17,149 nucleotides of DNA from a bacterium (GTDB taxonomy: Bacteria; Bdellovibrionota; Bdellovibrionia; Bdellovibrionales; UBA1609). Both the position numbers and the translations under genes were made by a program. Under the pieces are notes generated by a model. That model had not been told where the DNA came from, ran no database searches, and saw only the letters and a list, made by a program, of their open reading frames with translations. The DNA is taken from positions 1 to 17,149 of the forward strand of contig JAJYHS010000053.1 of NCBI GenBank assembly GCA_021784635.1, given 5' to 3'. Positions 1 to 7,199 of this stretch are shown here, one piece after another; the first letter of the stretch is position 1, and the number at the start of each line of letters is the position of its first letter.

Positions 1-999
1 ATCCCAGTGGTAGTGATGTACGCATTCGCAGTAGGTACCGTTTGGGGGCGGCGTTGAACCGCTGCCGCTTCCCGAAGTTGAGCCGGTGCCTGAACCTGAT
101 GTTGAGCCAGTGCCGCTTCCCGAAGTTGAGCCGGTGCCTGAACCTGATGTTGAGCCAGTGCCAGAGCCAGAGGTTGAGCCGGTGCCTGAACCTGATGTTG
201 AGCCAGTGCCGCTTCCCGAAGTTGAGCCGGTGCCTGAACCTGCTGTTGAGCCGGTGCCTGAACCGGAAGTTGAACCGCTGCCGCTTCCTGAGGTAGAGCC
301 GCCTCCTGAAGTGGAATTGCCACCTGTGATGCTTATTGTAGCTGTCACAGTGAATGACGGAGTGGTGCCATCAAATATATAGATAGCGGTGTTAACAGTG
401 TACACGCCGGCGGTCGTAAATGTGTGAGTGACCGAAGTGCCGCTGCCCGTTGAGTTGTCGCCAAAATTCCAATCGGTCGTCGTGATTTCGCCAGTCATAC
501 ATGACGGTACATTCAACGTCATGGGTACAGCCTGACCAACGGTTCCGACGCTGGGGACACTTGTGGAGAGGTCGGCAATGCAATTATAAGCTTCATTAAA
601 CGCAACGACGGTCACAGCCTGATTAAACGACATTTGGTTGCCGTTTGAATCTGTGGCCGTCACAGTGACGGTGTAGGTGCCGGTTGCGGAATAGGTGTGA
701 GTGGCAATAGCTGTATTAGCGGTTGTACCGTCGCCAAAGTTCCAGGTGGCGTTTGAGACAGTAACAGAACCTGAAGCGTTTAATGCAAACGTCGCAGGGA
801 CGGTCACCATCATATATTGTGGTATCGAAGGAGCAATCCCGTCGACGGACTGAAATCGTAGGTTTTGATCAATCGTCGTGAGGTTCGAGTTTGTGCTACC
901 ACTACTATTTTGGCACGCCATCAAGGCCATAGACAGAAATCCAGCTATTACCAATGTCGCATATTTTGCAGCTGTTCTTCGAAAACCCCTTGATCCCAT
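1..999 (-). CDS. PKD-domain lipoprotein with Ser/Gly/Thr-rich tandem-repeat region (3' end beyond window)
   Basis: The reading frame is open from the ATG at 999 to the window edge (333 codons, no stop), so the C-terminus is missing. Residues 1-28 form a lipoprotein signal peptide: basic N-terminus, hydrophobic stretch, and lipobox L-M-A-C with the acylated Cys at 29. Two PKD-like beta-sandwich domains follow, at about 63-132 and 143-224; each carries the hallmark WNFGD motif (86-90 and 177-181) and a later HTY/HTF...G.Y.V strand. Residues 229-318 are a low-complexity GSTSGSGT repeat. The visible end (about 322-333) has Cys-Glu-Cys and several His residues. A ribosome site (GAGG, 6 nt spacer) supports the start. 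By family the protein should be membrane-anchored and exposed, with PKD domains used for adhesion or binding; the ligand is unknown. The repeat probably acts as a flexible stalk (inference). Confidence 0.85.
   Translation of the reverse strand, partial: MGSRGFRRTAAKYATLVIAGFLSMALMACQNSSGSTNSNLTTIDQNLRFQSVDGIAPSIPQYMMVTVPATFALNASGSVTVSNATWNFGDGTTANTAIATHTYSATGTYTVTVTATDSNGNQMSFNQAVTVVAFNEAYNCIADLSTSVPSVGTVGQAVPMTLNVPSCMTGEITTTDWNFGDNSTGSGTSVTHTFTTAGVYTVNTAIYIFDGTTPSFTVTATISITGGNSTSGGGSTSGSGSGSTSGSGTGSTAGSGTGSTSGSGTGSTSGSGTGSTSGSGTGSTSGSGTGSTSGSGTGSTSGSGTGSTSGSGSGSTPPPNGTYCECVHHYHWD
53..292 (-). repeat. Ten 24-bp tandem repeats inside the lipoprotein gene
   Basis: Ten head-to-tail 24-bp units, each encoding the octapeptide GSTSGSGT or a close variant on the minus strand, are followed by a shortened 18-bp unit (293-310). 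Two unit types alternate: one reading gttgagccggtgcctgaacc on the plus strand and one reading gttgagccagtgccgcttcc. This gives a 48-bp higher-order period, suggesting past duplication of the two-unit block. Unit 149-172 and the units after 221 have diverged. Unit length is a multiple of three, so gain or loss of units would keep the frame. Confidence 0.93.
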
Positions 1000-1182
1000 A
1001 AAATACCTCGCCTTTGGACTCACTTGTTCCATGGTCTAATTGTGCAAGGTTTTTTTTAAATAATAAAAAAAATGTGAGTTTTGAATCATAGTGAAATGCC
1101 TCACTGGCAAGGCATTTGACAGAAAATGTGACATTCAAAAAATGTTTAATTTTTTGACCAAATTTTAGTCAGTTGAGTGACA
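1000..1182 (-). promoter_or_regulatory. AT-rich leader of the lipoprotein gene with two dyads
   Basis: No gene fits in this 183-bp stretch between korB and the lipoprotein gene. It is strongly AT-rich. It contains a perfect 8-bp inverted repeat (AAATGCCT 1094-1101 / AGGCATTT 1110-1117, 8-nt loop) and a near-palindrome TGACCAAATTTTAGTCA at 1155-1171. Neither is directly followed by a clean U-tract on the minus strand, so they are not convincing intrinsic terminators. The lipoprotein promoter probably lies here; I could not identify consensus -35/-10 or -24/-12 boxes with confidence. The ribosome site GAGG lies just before the ATG. Confidence 0.35.
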
Positions 1183-2187
1183 TTATCGAAAATGATTTAG
1201 GATATGCTCAAACGCCTGGCTTGAAGGTGCTAATTGTTCGCGGTTTAAATCACGTAGCGGTGTTTTTGGCAGCTTCAGGATCTCCGTCAGCGGCTCGCTA
1301 CGAGGTGAGCAGTAAAGAAGACCTGTTAATATTTGCCCTTGCTCGCGAGCGTCGGCGAGCGCATTGAGTGCCGATCTTCTGCTTTGAATATCGAGCTCAT
1401 TAGGGAGCGGCTTCCTTAGCCGAATACGGGCGCCGTCGCTGAGTGAAATTTCGATTGATTCGCCCTCTTCGTAGTCGGCCGTTATTGGTGAGTGTTCTAA
1501 AATGAGACCAAATTCTTGAAGGCGGACGTTGTGCTCTTTCACGTAATCGTAACTCTTCGTCGAACCGTCGTGATTCGCGTAAGTAATGCACGGGGAGACA
1601 ACATCAATGACGGCAGTGCCGGGATGAAAAATTGCCGCTTTAATGAGTGGCACCAGTTGCTTGCCATCACCCGAAAACGAACGTGCGACGAATTCGCAAC
1701 CGGTATCAATGGCGAGCTGGCAGACATCTAAGTTTTGAAATTGATTTTGTTTATTTGCTCTTTTAAACAGCACGTCTTTATCAGCCGTCGCCGAAAATTG
1801 CCCTTTGGTCAAACCGTACACGCCGTTGTTTTCGACAATATAAATCATCGGTAGGTTGCGGCGGATGAGATGAATAAATCCACTCAGGCCGATACTGGCC
1901 GTATCGCCGTCGCCCGAGATTCCAATCATCAGCAAATTACGATTCGCCAATTTCGCGCCCGTCGCGATAGATGCCATTCGCCCGTGAATAGAATTAAACC
2001 CGTGCGCGGTATTCATAAAATAGGCCGTGGTTTTCGACGAGCAACCGATCCCCGAGATTTTGGCAACCGTGGAGGGATCAACTCCTGCTTCAAAGAACGC
2101 TTTGGTTATATGTTGAGTAACGCTGTCGTGACCGCATCCGGTGCACAAAGTCGACGGCCCGCCTTTGTAATCATTTATCGACTTCAT
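1183..2187 (-). CDS. korB: 2-oxoacid:ferredoxin oxidoreductase, beta subunit (TPP-binding)
   Basis: A 334-residue protein of the KorB/PorB type. It binds thiamine diphosphate and a 4Fe-4S cluster and, with the alpha/gamma subunit, oxidatively decarboxylates a 2-oxoacid (2-oxoglutarate or similar) to the acyl-CoA while reducing ferredoxin, or runs the reverse reaction. Visible motifs: C-T-G-C at 15-18, Cys49 and Cys200 as likely cluster ligands; the GDGD motif at 92-95 and NNGVYGLTKGQ at 120-130, which form the TPP/Mg site. Length is normal for the family. The ATG at 2187 overlaps the korA stop by 4 nt (ATGA), so translation is probably coupled. It is the last gene of the five-gene unit. Substrate choice between 2-oxoglutarate, pyruvate and branched-chain oxoacids cannot be settled from sequence reading alone. 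Confidence 0.93.
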   Translation of the reverse strand: MKSINDYKGGPSTLCTGCGHDSVTQHITKAFFEAGVDPSTVAKISGIGCSSKTTAYFMNTAHGFNSIHGRMASIATGAKLANRNLLMIGISGDGDTASIGLSGFIHLIRRNLPMIYIVENNGVYGLTKGQFSATADKDVLFKRANKQNQFQNLDVCQLAIDTGCEFVARSFSGDGKQLVPLIKAAIFHPGTAVIDVVSPCITYANHDGSTKSYDYVKEHNVRLQEFGLILEHSPITADYEEGESIEISLSDGARIRLRKPLPNELDIQSRRSALNALADAREQGQILTGLLYCSPRSEPLTEILKLPKTPLRDLNREQLAPSSQAFEHILNHFR

Positions 2188-4070
2188 CTTGAAACCTCTG
2201 TGCGATCAGGCGGGGTCAAATCTATAATTTGCGAAAGAAAAATTTCGGCGGCTGCGGGCAGCCCGTCATATTGACGGGCGCTGAACATTTTCTGCGCGTA
2301 CTGTGGGAACTTTTGGCGCAAAAGGTGAAACATCTGGCCGTCGCGATTTTGTTCGAGAACGACAACTTTTTTGCATTGATCTAAAAAAGCGCCAATTTCG
2401 GGATGTAGCGGTAGAGCACGGATCCGCAACCAACACGTTTTTGTTTCGTGTCGAGAAAGTTCGTCTTGAAGTTCCGAAATAATTTGTGTTGTGCTACCAA
2501 AAAACACAAGACCGATATCCGCTGAATGTGCCGTGCCGTGGAGTTCCGGTTCTGGCAAAAGTTTTTGATTTTGTTCAATTTTCTTTTTCAATCGATCAAG
2601 AAGGCGCGCGTAAACTTCGCCATTTTCTGAATATGAGGCGTTATCAGTGTGACCTGAGCCACGCGTAAAGTAAGCCGCCCGAGGATGTTGTGTTCCGGGT
2701 AACGTCCGGTAAGTGATCCCATCGTTATCAACGTCTCGATAACGCGCAAACTCTTCGACTTTTTCAAGATCAGTCACAGAAAGAACTTTGCCCCGGCGGT
2801 ATTCGCGTGTTGGCAATTGAAATTCATTTTCGGTGTAATAATTCATAGCCAAATCAAGATCGCTGAGAACAATAACAATTGTTTGAAGTTCTTCAGCCAA
2901 ATCAAACGCGAGTTCGGCAAACTCAAAACACTCGCCCGGTGTCGCGGGAACTAAAACCACCGGCTGTGTGTCGCCGTGCGAGAGCGTAAAGGCGGATTGG
3001 ATGTCGCCTTGCGAAGTTCGAGTTGGTAAACCGGTTGACGGCCCGGCTCTTTGCACATCCCAAATGACGGCGGGAATTTCAGCAAAATAACTCAAGCCAG
3101 CAGCTTCAGACATAAGTGAAAGTCCGGGGCCGCTTGTCGCCGTCATCGCGCGCGAACCCGCCCAACCGGCGCCTATGACTGTGGTAATGGCACTCAGCTC
3201 ATCTTCTGACTGTAGTACTGCGGCTTTATTTTGTTCGCCATGCACCTGCTCAGAAAATTCCGAAAAAGATTCGGCAAGTGAAGTGGCGGGGGTAATCGGG
3301 TACCAGGCGAAAACCGTACATCCGCCAACGAGCGCACCCAATGCCGCAGCACTGTTGCCGTCTATAAATATTGGCTTCTGATTGCGTTTCACCGCCTCGC
3401 CAAGCTTAATTGCCTTGAGATTATAAGGCGCGTGTTCGTAGTTGAAATTTTCAGCTTCTTTTAATGTGGCGACCTCGCGACCAATCGTGATCACGCGGTT
3501 ATTGATGTCGATAACTGATTCTTTGCCGTAAAACTGATCTGCGACTACGGATTGAACTGTTGTGTCGTCAATGTTGAGAAGTTCCGATAAAAAACCGACG
3601 TAAACCATGTTACTCAGAACTTTTCGCATAGAAATAGCGGGCGCCGCTTTATCGACGATCTCACGAAAAGACACAGGCCATGCGGGCACAAGGTTTTGAT
3701 TGCGCCTTTTGAGATTCCATTCGTCGAGCGCTTGCGAGGCCTCGATTGAAAGCTTCATTTCGCGGTCGAAGATGAAAATTCCTGTTGGCGCGACGGAGCG
3801 TAAATCATCGGCAACGGTTTGCGGATTTTTGGCGATGACGATGTCATTGTGGAGGCGCCGGCCGAGGAACCCATTCGAGTTGACACGAATTGAAAACCAC
3901 GTCGGCAGTCCGGCGATGTTCGACGGGAAAACATTTTTAGTCGCTACAGGCAGACCCATACGAAACAAACTTTTGGCCAAAATCATATTGGCCGATTGGC
4001 TGCCACTGCCGTTAACTGTGGCAATCAGTATTGAAATATCAGTTGGCTTCATTTTCGCCGGTGAGCTCAT
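2184..4070 (-). CDS. korA: 2-oxoacid:ferredoxin oxidoreductase, fused gamma-alpha subunit
   Basis: About 628 residues. Numbering from the furthest-upstream ATG at 4076, an N-terminal gamma domain (about 13-190, with NGSGSQSAN near 22-30) is fused to the alpha domain (about 235-620). Alpha-domain marks are YPITP at 259-263, SEDE at 290-293, TSGPG at 314-318 and QRAGPSTGLPTRTSQGD at 342-358. This gamma-alpha fusion is the normal architecture for KorA of the two-subunit type. It pairs with KorB directly downstream (4-nt overlap). Three ATGs compete: 4076, 4070 and 4052. I chose 4070 because AGAGA lies 6 nt upstream, but 4052 gives the smallest overlap with plsC and also fits the family's short N-terminus. 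All three overlap the end of plsC, which points to coupling. No ferredoxin-like delta subunit gene is adjacent. Confidence 0.92.
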   Translation of the reverse strand: MSSPAKMKPTDISILIATVNGSGSQSANMILAKSLFRMGLPVATKNVFPSNIAGLPTWFSIRVNSNGFLGRRLHNDIVIAKNPQTVADDLRSVAPTGIFIFDREMKLSIEASQALDEWNLKRRNQNLVPAWPVSFREIVDKAAPAISMRKVLSNMVYVGFLSELLNIDDTTVQSVVADQFYGKESVIDINNRVITIGREVATLKEAENFNYEHAPYNLKAIKLGEAVKRNQKPIFIDGNSAAALGALVGGCTVFAWYPITPATSLAESFSEFSEQVHGEQNKAAVLQSEDELSAITTVIGAGWAGSRAMTATSGPGLSLMSEAAGLSYFAEIPAVIWDVQRAGPSTGLPTRTSQGDIQSAFTLSHGDTQPVVLVPATPGECFEFAELAFDLAEELQTIVIVLSDLDLAMNYYTENEFQLPTREYRRGKVLSVTDLEKVEEFARYRDVDNDGITYRTLPGTQHPRAAYFTRGSGHTDNASYSENGEVYARLLDRLKKKIEQNQKLLPEPELHGTAHSADIGLVFFGSTTQIISELQDELSRHETKTCWLRIRALPLHPEIGAFLDQCKKVVVLEQNRDGQMFHLLRQKFPQYAQKMFSARQYDGLPAAAEIFLSQIIDLTPPDRTEVSR

Positions 4071-4836
4071 CGTCATTCTCTATGTTTGAATCCGCCGAGA
4101 CATCACAAGTTTCGGTCTCTGGCGGGTACGCATTGGGGTTAATCGTTGTTACCCATTCTCGATAACGTTCGTTAATCTTGCGGGCTTCGCTTGGCATCAA
4201 GACCGGTCCTAAATGAATAGTCAAAAATCCGGGTTTTGGCAACATCGCCCCTTTCGGGAAAAGTTCGCGGTTACCTTCGATGTAGACAAACAAAATAGGC
4301 GTGTTCGTTCGTTCAGAAAAAATTGTAACTCCACGTTTAAATTCGCGCACATAACCGTCGGGCGAACGCGTGCCTTCAGGGAATATGATGAGCCAAATCC
4401 GCTCAAGCCGCGTCAGTAACGTCGTGCAGAGCTTGATGGCTTCGCCTCTTTTATCTTTGCGATCAATCGGGATCGCTCCGAGACAGTGTTTCGAAAAAAA
4501 GGTGAAAAGCGGATTCTTAAACCAATAATCCTTCGCTGCCGAAATGTACAAGTCGTTCCAATACCAAAACGGTACTGAAGCGGTAATCGATACGGCATCG
4601 AGGTGACTTGCGTGATTCGAAATAATCAAAAGACGCGGATACTTTTTATAAATCTCAGAGTAGTCGCCACGAACGCGTAAGAATATATAAAAGCGAAAAG
4701 CGATCTTTAAAAAAACACCCCATAACGCGCGAAAAAACCAACTCATTAGATCGATTTGCCGCGTGAATAGGGGCAAATGTTTCAGATGTCCGGGGAGTTG
4801 GGTCCATTGTTCGTTTTCATAACTCCAATTTTTCAA
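4039..4836 (-). CDS. plsC: 1-acyl-sn-glycerol-3-phosphate acyltransferase (PlsC family)
   Basis: A 265-residue acyltransferase of the PlsC/LPLAT family, which transfers a fatty acyl chain to lysophosphatidic acid to make phosphatidic acid at the inner membrane. The catalytic motif N-H-A-S-H-L-D is at 74-80 (H75-x4-D80) and the substrate-binding motif FPEGTRS at 152-158. A hydrophobic N-terminal stretch (about 31-54) suggests membrane association. The C-terminus (about 238-265) is acidic and low in complexity. The start is TTG at 4836, chosen because an AGGAG lies 8 nt upstream and the next ATG is 30 codons further in. It follows the CdsA-like gene by 26 nt and overlaps korA. The neighbour pairing PlsC + CdsA-like resembles the YnbB-type paralogue sets; it may be an accessory rather than the housekeeping PlsC (inference). 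Confidence 0.88.
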   Translation of the reverse strand: MKNWSYENEQWTQLPGHLKHLPLFTRQIDLMSWFFRALWGVFLKIAFRFYIFLRVRGDYSEIYKKYPRLLIISNHASHLDAVSITASVPFWYWNDLYISAAKDYWFKNPLFTFFSKHCLGAIPIDRKDKRGEAIKLCTTLLTRLERIWLIIFPEGTRSPDGYVREFKRGVTIFSERTNTPILFVYIEGNRELFPKGAMLPKPGFLTIHLGPVLMPSEARKINERYREWVTTINPNAYPPETETCDVSADSNIENDDELTGENEAN

Positions 4837-4844
4837 TTCGTTTG

Positions 4845-4849
4845 CTCCT
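4845..4849 (-). promoter_or_regulatory. Ribosome binding site fixing the TTG start of plsC
   Basis: AGGAG on the minus strand sits 8 nt before the TTG at 4836, in the 26-bp gap after the CdsA-like gene. It is the reason for preferring the non-ATG start over the ATG 90 nt downstream. Confidence 0.7.
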
Positions 4850-4862
4850 GAAAATAGCTCAT

Positions 4863-5792
4863 CTATTTCACGGCTAAAACGGCGTTCAAGAGCAAATAGC
4901 CGAAGTAAAATACGGGAGCGGCAAAAATCACTTTATCGAGTTGGGAGAGAATATCGTCGCGGCCGATAATAAAAATTCCGGATTCTTTAATTCCCAAGTC
5001 ACGGCGTATAGTGCTTAACAATAAGCCGCCGATGCGGCCGACGATCGCCACGCTTAAACCGCTCAATAGCCAGTACGGTTGGCTGTGATCGGGCAGCATA
5101 AAGCGCAGTACCCAGGCCAGCAAAACCGTAAGCACCATCGAGATGAAAAAGCCCTCCAAAGAAAATCGCGTTGAAATCGAATGAAGCGGCCGGTGTTTGC
5201 CAAACGCGCGCGTAATTGTGTAGTTACAGCTCTCGCAAAACTCAAATAGTATCGCCAAATGTAATACAATGAGCGGGCCGCCAGGCCACAATACGATACG
5301 AGCCAGATGCATAAAACCCCACCCCATAAAAATAAAATTCATAAGAGCCAGGGCCAAATATTGAATCATGTGCGCCGATGTATTTGAAAAAATCGGGATA
5401 AGCGCAATGCAAACAAAAAACGCCATCGGCATCAAATTGTAAAATTGAACGTGACCGCGATAGATGAGATAGGCTTGCAATGCAATGAAAAAATAAGTGA
5501 GCCAGACAAACGAATTTCTATGGTACATGCCGGTCATTTGATAAAAGGTTTTGGAGCCTGAAATCGCGGCAAAAACGATGAATACTAGCGGCCACGGTGC
5601 CGGCAGTGCCGCAAAGAAGAAAATAACGGGGGCGGTGATAACCCAGCTTTTAATGGCCGCCCAAACGCCGATCCATTTGGGGTTTTTCGATTGCATGTAA
5701 TAGACGATCGCGCCGGCGACCACAAAAAACGCCACGACGATTGTGACTGTACTGACGTACGTTCGATTGTGCCATAACCCCAAACTATTCAC
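4863..5792 (-). CDS. CdsA-like membrane protein with degenerate cytidylyltransferase signature
   Basis: A multi-pass membrane protein of about 309 residues (roughly eight hydrophobic segments), homologous to phosphatidate cytidylyltransferases, closest in layout to the YnbB type. The family enzyme makes CDP-diacylglycerol from phosphatidic acid and CTP. The C-terminal signature aligns without gaps to that of E. coli CdsA (recalled from memory) but has changes: R-R-D-L-G-I-K-E-S-G for K-R-E-x-G-I-K-D-S-G, I-G-R-D-D for P-G-H-G-G, and S-Q-L-D for D-R-I-D. The upstream S-P-x-K-T-x-E-G block reads STRFSLEG. It may therefore have altered or no catalytic activity. I prefer the GTG at 5792, which overlaps the regulator's TGA stop as GTGA; a TTG at 5807 would add five residues but has no ribosome site. 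Confidence 0.75.
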   Translation of the reverse strand: MNSLGLWHNRTYVSTVTIVVAFFVVAGAIVYYMQSKNPKWIGVWAAIKSWVITAPVIFFFAALPAPWPLVFIVFAAISGSKTFYQMTGMYHRNSFVWLTYFFIALQAYLIYRGHVQFYNLMPMAFFVCIALIPIFSNTSAHMIQYLALALMNFIFMGWGFMHLARIVLWPGGPLIVLHLAILFEFCESCNYTITRAFGKHRPLHSISTRFSLEGFFISMVLTVLLAWVLRFMLPDHSQPYWLLSGLSVAIVGRIGGLLLSTIRRDLGIKESGIFIIGRDDILSQLDKVIFAAPVFYFGYLLLNAVLAVK

Positions 5793-7129
5793 GTGTTCGA
5801 CCGCCAATCAATTTTAAAGTCTTTTATCTTTTTATAGAGGCTTGAGCGCGAAATTCGTAGTTTTCGCGAGACCTCGTCTACGTCATTATATTTTTTCAGT
5901 GCCTGAAAGATCACGTTTGTTTCAAAATCGACAAGCATTTTTTCGAGACCCATAGAAAAATCAAATTCAGGTTTGGCATCGCTCACAAATTTTGGTTGTA
6001 CGATTTTGACGACATCTTCGCTGCGAATAACCGGCAAAGGCGAAGTCAGTGCCAGCTGTTCACACACCCGCTTAAGTTCTCGAACGTTGCCCGGCCAAGC
6101 GTAATTAATCATCGCGCGAAGCGCATCATCGGATAATTCTTTCTTGTGAAAACGTTCAAGCGACAAAAACCACTTTGTGAGGTCGGCGACATCATCTTTT
6201 CTTTCTCTCAATGGTGGCAACAATATTTTTTTACTGCTTAAGCGCCAGAGCAAGTCCTCGCGGAATAATTTTTCTTGCGCCATTTTCTCAAGATTTCGGT
6301 TGGTGGCGACAATCACGCGTGTCGACGTGCGAATGACTTCTTTGCCGCCGATGCGGCGAACCTCACCGGACTCCAGAAATCGTAAGAGTTTCACTTGCAA
6401 CGGGAGCGACAGGGATTCAATTTCATCCAAAAACAGATCACCATTGTGGGCGGCTTCAGCTAATCCAATTTTATTTTGATCGGCGCCGGTAAAAGCTCCG
6501 CGCACGTGGCCGAATAGCTCGGATTCGAATAAATTTTCAGGGATCGCCGACACGTTCACCGCGATAAAAGGCCGCCCCGGTTCGTTGTTGTGAATCAACT
6601 GAGCTGCGACCTCTTTGCCTGTCCCCGATTCGCCCTCAAGTAAAATGGGCCCTGGTTCACCGCGCAATAGCGCAATTTGGCGTTTCACGTCTTGAGAAGC
6701 TTGAGAATTGCCGACCCAAACCGGTCTTTTATCGGGATGGTTAAAAGTGGCGGCTTGCATAAGCAGAAGGGCTTCAATTTTATCAAGGATGAGTAAGACC
6801 TCTTCAATGTTGAGAGGTTTGGCGATGTAACGTGAAGCGCCGGCGCGGATGCAATCCTCCATCAGGTCACGGTCAAGGTCACCGGACATCGCGATAATTT
6901 CTAAATACGGCATTCGCTCTTTGAGCATTCGAATAGCGTCCAAACCTTCGGCTCGGGATGTGTTGCCGGTCAAATGCATGTCCACCATCGCCGCGGAAAA
7001 CACGCCATTTTGCGGGACAGACGCCGCGTTATTAAACGCGGCTAAGCGCCAGTGGGTTGGCAATCCAATCCGAAGTGTTTGCAAAATCAAATCGTCGTCA
7101 TCGATCGCTAACAATGTGAAAGAATTCAT
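5789..7129 (-). CDS. NtrC-family sigma-54-dependent response regulator
   Basis: A 446-residue protein with three domains. The receiver (about 4-122) has acidic pocket D10-D13, phospho-acceptor D50 (VDMHLTG), S82 and K104. The AAA+ sigma-54 activator domain (about 138-365) has Walker A GESGTGKE at 166-173, sigma-54-contacting GAFTGA at 211-216 and Walker B LFLDE at 232-236. A Fis-type helix-turn-helix closes the protein (VDEVSRKLRISRSSLYKKIK, near 420-440). All key residues are intact, so it should activate sigma-54 RNA polymerase when phosphorylated. The frame extends upstream to a TTG at 7207, but the receiver begins right after the ATG at 7129 and the extension would run into serA. The chosen ATG has no clear ribosome site. 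No histidine kinase gene is adjacent. It heads the unit with the CdsA-like gene, plsC and korAB. Confidence 0.93.
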   Translation of the reverse strand: MNSFTLLAIDDDDLILQTLRIGLPTHWRLAAFNNAASVPQNGVFSAAMVDMHLTGNTSRAEGLDAIRMLKERMPYLEIIAMSGDLDRDLMEDCIRAGASRYIAKPLNIEEVLLILDKIEALLLMQAATFNHPDKRPVWVGNSQASQDVKRQIALLRGEPGPILLEGESGTGKEVAAQLIHNNEPGRPFIAVNVSAIPENLFESELFGHVRGAFTGADQNKIGLAEAAHNGDLFLDEIESLSLPLQVKLLRFLESGEVRRIGGKEVIRTSTRVIVATNRNLEKMAQEKLFREDLLWRLSSKKILLPPLRERKDDVADLTKWFLSLERFHKKELSDDALRAMINYAWPGNVRELKRVCEQLALTSPLPVIRSEDVVKIVQPKFVSDAKPEFDFSMGLEKMLVDFETNVIFQALKKYNDVDEVSRKLRISRSSLYKKIKDFKIDWRSNT

Positions 7130-7199
7130 GTTAGATTGTTTAAACCATGCCCAATACAAACGCAAACCGAAGCTTTCGCGTGAAGGGAATAAACAGAAC

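Noticed and set aside
53..292. Regular repeat resembling a CRISPR array
   Set aside because: Units are contiguous, 24 bp, with no spacers, and are translated in frame.
42..382. Two overlapping plus-strand frames, one with a Pro/Glu/Val repeat
   Set aside because: They are antisense to the lipoprotein gene, whose minus-strand frame has a signal peptide, lipobox and PKD motifs. The apparent repeat protein is the complement of the GSTSGSGT coding repeats.
905..1138. 77-residue minus-strand frame over the lipoprotein start
   Set aside because: It overlaps the lipoprotein signal peptide in another frame and has no recognisable domain.
1870..2274. 134-residue plus-strand frame across korB and the end of korA
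   Set aside because: It is antisense to conserved KorB motifs, with no ribosome site or domain.
3700..4089. 129-residue plus-strand frame across korA and plsC
   Set aside because: It is a shadow of the KorA gamma domain on the other strand.
6849..7199. 117-codon upstream extension of serA
   Set aside because: It is antisense to the receiver domain of the regulator; SerA homology begins at the ATG at 7200.
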